A stretch of DNA of 11,330 nt from an uncultured Selenomonadaceae bacterium (GTDB lineage Bacteria; Bacillota; Negativicutes; Selenomonadales; Selenomonadaceae). Shown here one piece after another: positions 7,617-11,330 of this stretch. How positions within the stretch are numbered: position 1 is the first letter of the stretch; each line of letters begins with the position of its first letter. The stretch spans positions 1 to 11,330 of the forward strand of contig CAJOFG010000011.1 in NCBI GenBank assembly GCA_905233965.1, given 5' to 3'. The notes below the pieces were generated by a model that was not told the DNA's origin, did no database searches, and worked only from the letters and a program-made list of their open reading frames with translations. A program made the position numbers and the translations under genes.

Positions 7617-7666
7617 AAAGTGTAAGGAAAAAATTCAAGAACAAAATTTGAAGGGAGATATTAAAA

Positions 7667-7972
7667 ATGTCCGTTGAAAATGCAAAAAAATTTATCACCA
7701 AGTTTGAAGAGGATGAAACTTTCGCCGACAGCGCGGAACAACAAATCGAAGGTCTTAACGACGAAGATACCGTTGCAAAATTTGTCGAACTCGGCGCGGC
7801 CGAAAATCTCGACTTCACCGCCGACGAATTTAAAGAAGCGGCATCTGCCGAATCCGACGAAGACAAAGCCGAACTCGACGATGAGGACATGGAAGAAGTT
7901 GCCGGCGGTCGCAGAGTCATAATCATTCGTCGCCGTCGCCGCCGTCGTCGCAGAATTATTTTCAGATGGTAA
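7667..7972 (+). CDS. Orphan RiPP precursor: Nif11-like leader with polyarginine core
   Basis: A 101-residue peptide precursor. Residues 1-81 match the Nif11-like leader family (TIGR03798 type): the start MSVENAKKFITKF, a middle LDFTADEFKEA (48-58), and the end ELDDEDMEEVAGG (69-81) with the double-glycine site where C39 peptidases cut. The predicted core, residues 82-101 (bases 7910-7969), is RRVIIIRRRRRRRRRIIFRW, with nine arginines in a row and twelve of twenty in total. By my count the leader has 28 Asp/Glu and 6 Lys, so it is strongly acidic against a core of about +12. The core has no Cys, Ser or Thr, so lanthionine, thiazole or sactipeptide chemistry is excluded. AAGGGAG (7651-7657) lies 9 bases before the ATG. 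No modifying enzyme or exporter is adjacent. Family call is firm; product structure and function are unknown. An antimicrobial or nucleic-acid-binding cationic peptide is possible. Confidence 0.85.
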   Translation: MSVENAKKFITKFEEDETFADSAEQQIEGLNDEDTVAKFVELGAAENLDFTADEFKEAASAESDEDKAELDDEDMEEVAGGRRVIIIRRRRRRRRRIIFRW

Positions 7973-7998
7973 GAAAAAATTTCAAATAACCCAATCGG

Positions 7999-8030
7999 GA
8001 CTCGGAAAAAAATTCCGGGTCTTTTTGTTT
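7999..8030 (+). terminator. Rho-independent terminator of the RiPP gene
   Basis: GACTCGGAA (7999-8007) pairs with TTCCGGGTC (8013-8021), nine pairs with one G-T wobble, over a 5-A loop. It is followed by TTTTTGTTT (8022-8030) and lies 27 bases after the stop codon. Confidence 0.85.
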
Positions 8031-8052
8031 CCGGGAAAAAAATTTTCGCAAC

Positions 8053-8087
8053 AAAAAAGCACCCTTCAACCGGAGGGTACTTTTTTT
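8053..8087. terminator. Bidirectional terminator between the RiPP gene and cheV
   Basis: AAAGCACCCTTC (8056-8067) faces GGAGGGTACTTT (8072-8083), with A6 on the left and T7 on the right. Read on the - strand, the outer stem pairs throughout with one G-T wobble and ends in six T, so it mainly closes cheV, whose stop lies at 8111-8113. On the + strand it has one C-A mismatch and a T7 tail and would back up the preceding terminator. Confidence 0.8.
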
Positions 8088-8110
8088 ATTTTCGTTTTCG
8101 CGTTCAAAAA

Positions 8111-9082
8111 TTATTCGTCGAGCGGTCCTTTAATCGGTTTGCCGAAAATAAGATTGTCGAGCAAGCTGATGAGCTGGCTGATTTCCGGTTTTGAAATTTG
8201 TCCGCTTGCGCCGAGCGATTCACCCTTCAATCTCATCTCTTCGCTGATCAACGAGGAGAACAGGACGAACGGAACTTCTTTAAGTCTTTCGTTGTCGCGA
8301 ACGAGTTTCAAAAGTCTGTGACCGTCCATTTTCGGCATCTCAACGTCGGAAACGACAACGCCGACATGATTTTCAATAGGACCGTCTTTAGCCGCAAGAT
8401 TTCTGAGATATTCCCAAGCGTCCTGACCGTTTCCGAAGTCGCGAACAAATCTGTAGCCGGAGTCGTGCAAAGTCGTGACGAGAAGATCGCGCAACATTCC
8501 GGAGTCTTCCGCAACGACGACGTGAACATCGGCGCGCAAAGATTTTGTATCGGCAGTCGCATCTTCAAACGTCGTCAATTTCGCGTTAATCTCCGGATTT
8601 ATTTCGGCGATAATCGTTTCAAAGTCCAAAAGCAAAACGATTCTGTCGGACATTTTTATAATTCCGACGACGCGAGATTGATCCCCGACTTCCGGCGCGG
8701 GTTCCATATCTTTCCAAGAAATTCTGTGGATTCGCGAAACGTTTTCGACCAAAAATCCTATGCCGTAATTGTTAATCTCGGTGACTATAATATTTTTCGC
8801 CGCGTCCGTTGAGGAAACCACATTAAGACAGCGCGGAAGATTTACCAGCGGAATAGCTTTGCCGCGCAGAGTGAAAAGTCCGTCAACATACGGATGAGCC
8901 TGCGGCATTGCGGTAACCGGTGCGCGCTGAATTACTTCGCGAACTTTTGCAACGTTGATCCCGTAGTAAACTCCGCCTATACTGAACTCAACAATTTCAA
9001 ATTCATTTGTACCGGATTCCAGAAGTATACCCTTCTTGTCACCGGCAGTTTCGTCGCCCGAGCGCGCTTTATCGTTAGCCAT
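8111..9082 (-). CDS. cheV: Chemotaxis coupling protein CheV (CheW domain plus receiver)
   Basis: A 323-residue cytoplasmic protein. Residues about 27-165 form a CheW domain (EFSIGGVYYGINVAKVREVI; YVDGLFTLRGKAIPLVNL), which couples chemoreceptors to CheA. Residues about 185-312 form a receiver domain with the acidic pair E192/D193, phospho-acceptor D246 in SDVEMPKMDG, S276/S277 and K298 in SKPE, so it should be phosphorylated by CheA and serve in adaptation. A TTG at 9085 directly precedes the ATG at 9082. The run GGGGG (9090-9094) is 7 bases from the ATG and only 4 from the TTG, so I prefer the ATG. Convergent with the RiPP gene and closed by the shared terminator. I could not find a convincing promoter in the 96 bases before the next terminator. 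Confidence 0.94.
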   Translation of the reverse strand: MANDKARSGDETAGDKKGILLESGTNEFEIVEFSIGGVYYGINVAKVREVIQRAPVTAMPQAHPYVDGLFTLRGKAIPLVNLPRCLNVVSSTDAAKNIIVTEINNYGIGFLVENVSRIHRISWKDMEPAPEVGDQSRVVGIIKMSDRIVLLLDFETIIAEINPEINAKLTTFEDATADTKSLRADVHVVVAEDSGMLRDLLVTTLHDSGYRFVRDFGNGQDAWEYLRNLAAKDGPIENHVGVVVSDVEMPKMDGHRLLKLVRDNERLKEVPFVLFSSLISEEMRLKGESLGASGQISKPEISQLISLLDNLIFGKPIKGPLDE

Positions 9083-9178
9083 CAAATCGCCCCCATCAGT
9101 TACTTTATCGTGTTTCGGTTATCAATTCGCCGAAAATCCCGGTTATCCTTCAATGAGTAAAAAACTTTTTCAGCCGGG
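9083..9178 (-). promoter_or_regulatory. cheV upstream region with an 8-base direct repeat
   Basis: On the - strand GATAACCG occurs twice (9140-9147 and 9116-9123), 24 bases apart, upstream of the cheV start, and CGATAAAG lies just after. I see no good sigma-70 or sigma-28 match. The repeats could be operator half-sites, but this is speculative. Confidence 0.2.
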
Positions 9179-9208
9179 AAAAAAAAATCGCCGTTAAAAT
9201 TCCGGCGA
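9179..9208 (-). terminator. Rho-independent terminator after the YvyF-like gene
   Basis: On the - strand TCGCCG (9208-9203) pairs with CGGCGA (9193-9188) over a 9-base loop and is followed by nine T (9187-9179). It ends the response regulator / CheX-like / YvyF-like unit and separates it from cheV. Confidence 0.85.
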
Positions 9209-9235
9209 CGTGGGAAAAAAATTTTTTTCGTCCGA

Positions 9236-9649
9236 TTATTTTTTTTGTTGCTGCAAATCTTTTGAATACATTCCGTGACCTCTTGCGGCCTCCGCATTTT
9301 TTGTAATGTTCGTCTGTACGCTGTGCAGTCCGTCCTGCATATCCTTCAAGCAATTCTCGCAATACTGCCCGGAATAAATTTCTTTGCCGCATTTTTTGCA
9401 CGGATAGCCGAAAGCAACGCCGAGTTGCTCGAAACGCCCTTCCCTTATCAAACGTCTGACGAGAGATTCCGGCGCACCGGTTCCTTCCAAAACGTCCTGC
9501 ACTTTGCATTTGGGATGATCGCGAACGTAATTTACGACGGTCGGTTCCATTTCCCTTTCGGCATCTTGGCAAGCCGGGCAAATTTTTTCGCGGGGACGTG
9601 CCATGAACAATTTTCCGCATTGCTGACAATTTTTGAGTTTTGCTTCCAT
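9236..9649 (-). CDS. YvyF-like flagellar-region protein (TIGR03826 type) with two zinc-ribbon ends
   Basis: A 137-residue protein. Two cysteine pairs near the N terminus (C8-x2-C11, C24-x2-C27) and two in the C-terminal half (C84-x2-C87, C97-x2-C100) suggest two small zinc sites. Between them a helix-turn-helix-like stretch (about 36-80; KVQDVLEGTGAPESLVRRLI, then EGRF) resembles a MerR/MarR-type winged fold. This arrangement matches the YvyF / TIGR03826 'flagellar operon protein' family of Firmicutes, found near flgM, flgN and flgK, whose role is in flagellar gene control or assembly. The Gln/Lys tail (about 120-137) is probably disordered. GGGAGGAG (9659-9666) is 9 bases before the ATG. It is the last gene of its unit, 68 bases after the CheX-like gene. 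Confidence 0.85.
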   Translation of the reverse strand: MEAKLKNCQQCGKLFMARPREKICPACQDAEREMEPTVVNYVRDHPKCKVQDVLEGTGAPESLVRRLIREGRFEQLGVAFGYPCKKCGKEIYSGQYCENCLKDMQDGLHSVQTNITKNAEAARGHGMYSKDLQQQKK

Positions 9650-9717
9650 TTTATTTTACTCCTCCCGGTATTTACTTTTTTTATCGAAAATTTTTTGCTT
9701 TGTCTGAAGTTTTATGA

Positions 9718-10623
9718 TCAGCCCGGAAAAATTTCGTCTTTGCTTATGGTGATGAAAAAATTTCCGACACCCGTCAAAGTTTTTATCCCGCCGATTTTTC
9801 CCTGCAACGTGCCGAAACGCGGCGGCTCCGGCTCTTCCTCCTGTCCGGTATTCGTCGCGACGCGCACGGCGAAGTGTCCGGTGAACACGTTCAGCAGTTC
9901 GGAGATCGCGTCGTAAGCGTCGTCAATGTCGCTGACAAAATCGTTGTAGAGAAAAGCGAGCCGTTGAAAAATTTCTTTCTCCGCATACATTCCGACTACA
10001 ACCGGCATCGAGCCGACAACTTTTACGCTTGCGCCGAATTTTAAATTTTCCCCCGTGTCCGGCTCCGGAACGAATATGACATTCGTTTTGTAAGTTTCGG
10101 ACAGGAAGTCGAAAAAATTTTCTGCGGCAGACAAAGCCAACGGAAAATCCGGCTGTTCGACATCACGCCTGAGGTCGTAATATTTTGAAAAAGCATCTTC
10201 GACCGGCGGAATTTCGCTCCGGTGATATTCGTCGAGAATTTTTTCAAACCTGTCTGCCGTCAAAACTCCTTCGTCAAGAATTGTTTGAGTGAGGGAAATG
10301 GAACTTTCGGCGGAAAATTCTTCGACTTTATTAAGCTGTCGGGGCGTGAGAAAATTTCGCGTTACGTCGTCGCGTTTTTTTGCGTCCTCCGTTTCCTGCG
10401 AGTGCAAAAAATTCATGAACTTTTCGTCGAGCTCTTCTTCCGCAGTTATGCCGGAATTTTTGCAGGCATCGAAAAATTCGCGAATCGAAATGAACCGCAA
10501 AAAAAGTGCGTTCGTCGTCAAATTTTGCGAATACCTTTTCGGAATGCTTAAAATTTCGGTAAGTTGCGTTTCGGTGAGGACGGAGGAATTGAAAAGAAAC
10601 TGACCGAAGTCATGACTTTTCAT
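9718..10623 (-). CDS. CheX-like (CheY-P phosphatase family) protein with extra N-terminal helical region
   Basis: A 301-residue cytoplasmic protein. Residues about 155-260 resemble the CheX/CheC family: VKVVGSMPVVVGMYAEKEIF corresponds to the strand region, and the helix AISELLNVFTGHFAVRVA (239-256) carries E242 and N245 in the E-x2-N pattern used to dephosphorylate CheY-P. Residues 1-135 are unusual for CheX: short helical units around VLTETQLTEIL (15-25), FLTPRQLNKVEEF (91-103) and VLTADRFEKIL (120-130) resemble the repeats of type II secretion ATPase (GspE/MshE) N-domains, some of which bind c-di-GMP. A Glu/Pro linker (261-269) and a short conserved-looking tail follow. The gene starts 2 bases after the response regulator stop and its ribosome site AAGGTG lies inside the last codons of that gene, so the two are translationally coupled and probably work on each other. 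Confidence 0.75.
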   Translation of the reverse strand: MKSHDFGQFLFNSSVLTETQLTEILSIPKRYSQNLTTNALFLRFISIREFFDACKNSGITAEEELDEKFMNFLHSQETEDAKKRDDVTRNFLTPRQLNKVEEFSAESSISLTQTILDEGVLTADRFEKILDEYHRSEIPPVEDAFSKYYDLRRDVEQPDFPLALSAAENFFDFLSETYKTNVIFVPEPDTGENLKFGASVKVVGSMPVVVGMYAEKEIFQRLAFLYNDFVSDIDDAYDAISELLNVFTGHFAVRVATNTGQEEEPEPPRFGTLQGKIGGIKTLTGVGNFFITISKDEIFPG

Positions 10624-10625
10624 TT

Positions 10626-11126
10626 TTAAACACCTTCGTCTTCCGGAAATTCTTCGCCGGCTTTCTTCGCAGCCTCTGCCGCTTTTTTCAAATTTTTTTC
10701 GCGCGTCTTGCGAATCATTGCAACCGCTTTTACGATTTGTTCTCTGGTGTACGGTTTTTGAATGAAATCGATCGCGCCCATTTTTAAAGTCTGCATCAAT
10801 TTTTGCGGAGTGCCGGCAGATGAGAGCATGACAATGGGAACGTTGGGGCTGACTTCGCGAATGACTTGCAAAGCTTCAATCCCGCCGACTTCCGGCATGA
10901 CGATGTCAAGAATAACTCCGTCCGGCTCCTCTTCGAGGTCGCGCATTATCGCTTCTTTGCCGTTCGATGTTTCGACAACTTCACAATCCAATTTTTCCAA
11001 CTCTTCACGAAGTTTTTTCCGCAAAAGTCTGGAGTCGTCACTGATTAACAAACGAAGTTTTTTATTTTCACCGGCTTTTACCGGAGTGCCGTTTGAAACT
11101 TGTCCGCCCGCAGTATTACCGTCCAT
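10626..11126 (-). CDS. CheY-like single-domain response regulator
   Basis: A 166-residue protein. After a flexible N terminus (about 1-22), a receiver domain covers about 23-142 with D30-D31 (acidic pocket), phospho-acceptor D74 in LDIVMPEVGG, S102/S103, K124 (QKPY) and Y126. No output domain follows, only a Lys/Ala/Glu-rich helical tail (about 145-166), so it should act by binding a partner such as the flagellar switch or the CheX-like protein. The GTG at 11135 is a possible earlier start, but it overlaps the ribosome site AAGGAG (11135-11140). That site is 8 bases before the ATG at 11126, which I choose. First gene of the chemotaxis unit under a strong promoter. Confidence 0.92.
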   Translation of the reverse strand: MDGNTAGGQVSNGTPVKAGENKKLRLLISDDSRLLRKKLREELEKLDCEVVETSNGKEAIMRDLEEEPDGVILDIVMPEVGGIEALQVIREVSPNVPIVMLSSAGTPQKLMQTLKMGAIDFIQKPYTREQIVKAVAMIRKTREKNLKKAAEAAKKAGEEFPEDEGV

Positions 11127-11165
11127 CTTATCCACTCCTTGACAATTTTTATTCGTCTTTGCGGT

Positions 11166-11195
11166 ATTGTATCATTCAGTCAAAATTTGTGTCAA
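11166..11195 (-). promoter_or_regulatory. Sigma-70-type promoter of the response regulator unit
   Basis: On the - strand TTGACA (11195-11190) and TACAAT (11171-11166) are 18 bases apart. One box is a perfect match and the other differs at one base, making this the strongest promoter in the window. The predicted leader before the ATG at 11126 is about 33 bases. A small hairpin, CCGGT-5-ACCGG (11210-11224), lies just upstream. Confidence 0.8.
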
Positions 11196-11239
11196 CCGAA
11201 ATTGATTCGCCGGTTCAATACCGGAAATTTTTTTTCGCG

Positions 11240-11329
11240 TCAGGAAAAAATTAAGTGTGCAACCGGCGCGGCGATAACCAAACTTATAATCGTTCTTTCG
11301 AGGAAGAGTACAAAAAGTTCCGGAAGGTT
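11240..11329 (-). CDS. Possible 3' end of a small membrane protein (partial)
   Basis: On the - strand a frame enters at the right edge and reads 29 codons to TGA at 11240-11242. The peptide is strongly hydrophobic (FLERTIISLVIAAPVAHLIF), ending in Phe-Ser. It resembles the last membrane helix of DUF2798-type proteins, which end in a similar helix followed by A/G-P-hydrophobic residues. Codon choice fits the neighbours. With so little sequence the call is tentative, and the frame could be by chance. Confidence 0.4.
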   Translation of the reverse strand, partial: NLPELFVLFLERTIISLVIAAPVAHLIFS

Positions 11330-11330
11330 G

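Noticed and set aside
7922..7957. CGT/CGC repeat as a CRISPR or tandem-repeat locus
   Set aside because: It is an in-frame arginine codon run inside a recognisable precursor gene, with no spacers.
8198..8812. A 204-codon + strand frame opposite cheV
   Set aside because: cheV has full CheW and receiver motifs on the other strand; this frame has none.
11210..11235. CCGGT-5-ACCGG hairpin followed by T9 as a + strand terminator
   Set aside because: No + strand gene precedes it, and on the - strand it has no T tract, so it cannot close the partial gene at the right end.
11285..11290. TATAAT on the + strand near the right end as a promoter
   Set aside because: There is no -35 box at suitable spacing, and the region probably codes on the - strand.

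Overview
The window reads as a chromosomal segment of a flagellated Firmicute. My best guess is the Negativicutes (Selenomonadales-like). The reasons are a two-subunit glycyl-tRNA synthetase, Firmicute-type GGAGG ribosome sites, CheV, a YvyF-type flagellar protein and an FtsE-FtsX-M23 peptidase cluster. Taxonomy is inferred from gene content and is not proven. The DNA is full of AAAATTTT runs beside CCGG/GCCG-rich codons and looks compositionally even, with no insertion sequence, integrase, tRNA gene or CRISPR array seen.

Left part, all on the + strand. The 3' end of glyS (1-344) is followed by a monocistronic PAS / degenerate GGDEF / intact EAL protein (439-2124), predicted to degrade c-di-GMP. 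It has a promoter of the sigma-H type (366-395) and a strong terminator (2146-2179). A sigma-70-type promoter (2210-2238) then starts a closely packed set: a divergent ProC-like protein, a DUF21-CBS-CorC membrane protein, a small HMA-like gene broken by an in-frame TAA, ftsE, ftsX and a secreted coiled-coil M23 peptidase. FtsEX would energise and gate the M23 hydrolase during cell division.

Centre. At 7667-7972 lies the most interesting gene: a 101-residue RiPP-type precursor. It has an acidic Nif11-like leader ending in a double-glycine site and a 20-residue core, RRVIII-R9-IIFRW, with twelve arginines. No modifying enzyme, peptidase or exporter is encoded next to it, so it is an orphan precursor in this window. 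Two terminators follow, the second working for both strands.

Right part, all on the - strand. A strong promoter (11166-11195) reads through a CheY-like response regulator, a CheX-like protein with an N-terminal helical region, and a two-zinc-ribbon YvyF-like flagellar protein, ending at a terminator (9179-9208). cheV follows as a separate unit and converges on the RiPP gene. The extreme right end probably holds the 3' end of a small membrane protein. Together the genes cover c-di-GMP turnover, division-linked wall hydrolysis, chemotaxis and one unusual cationic peptide.
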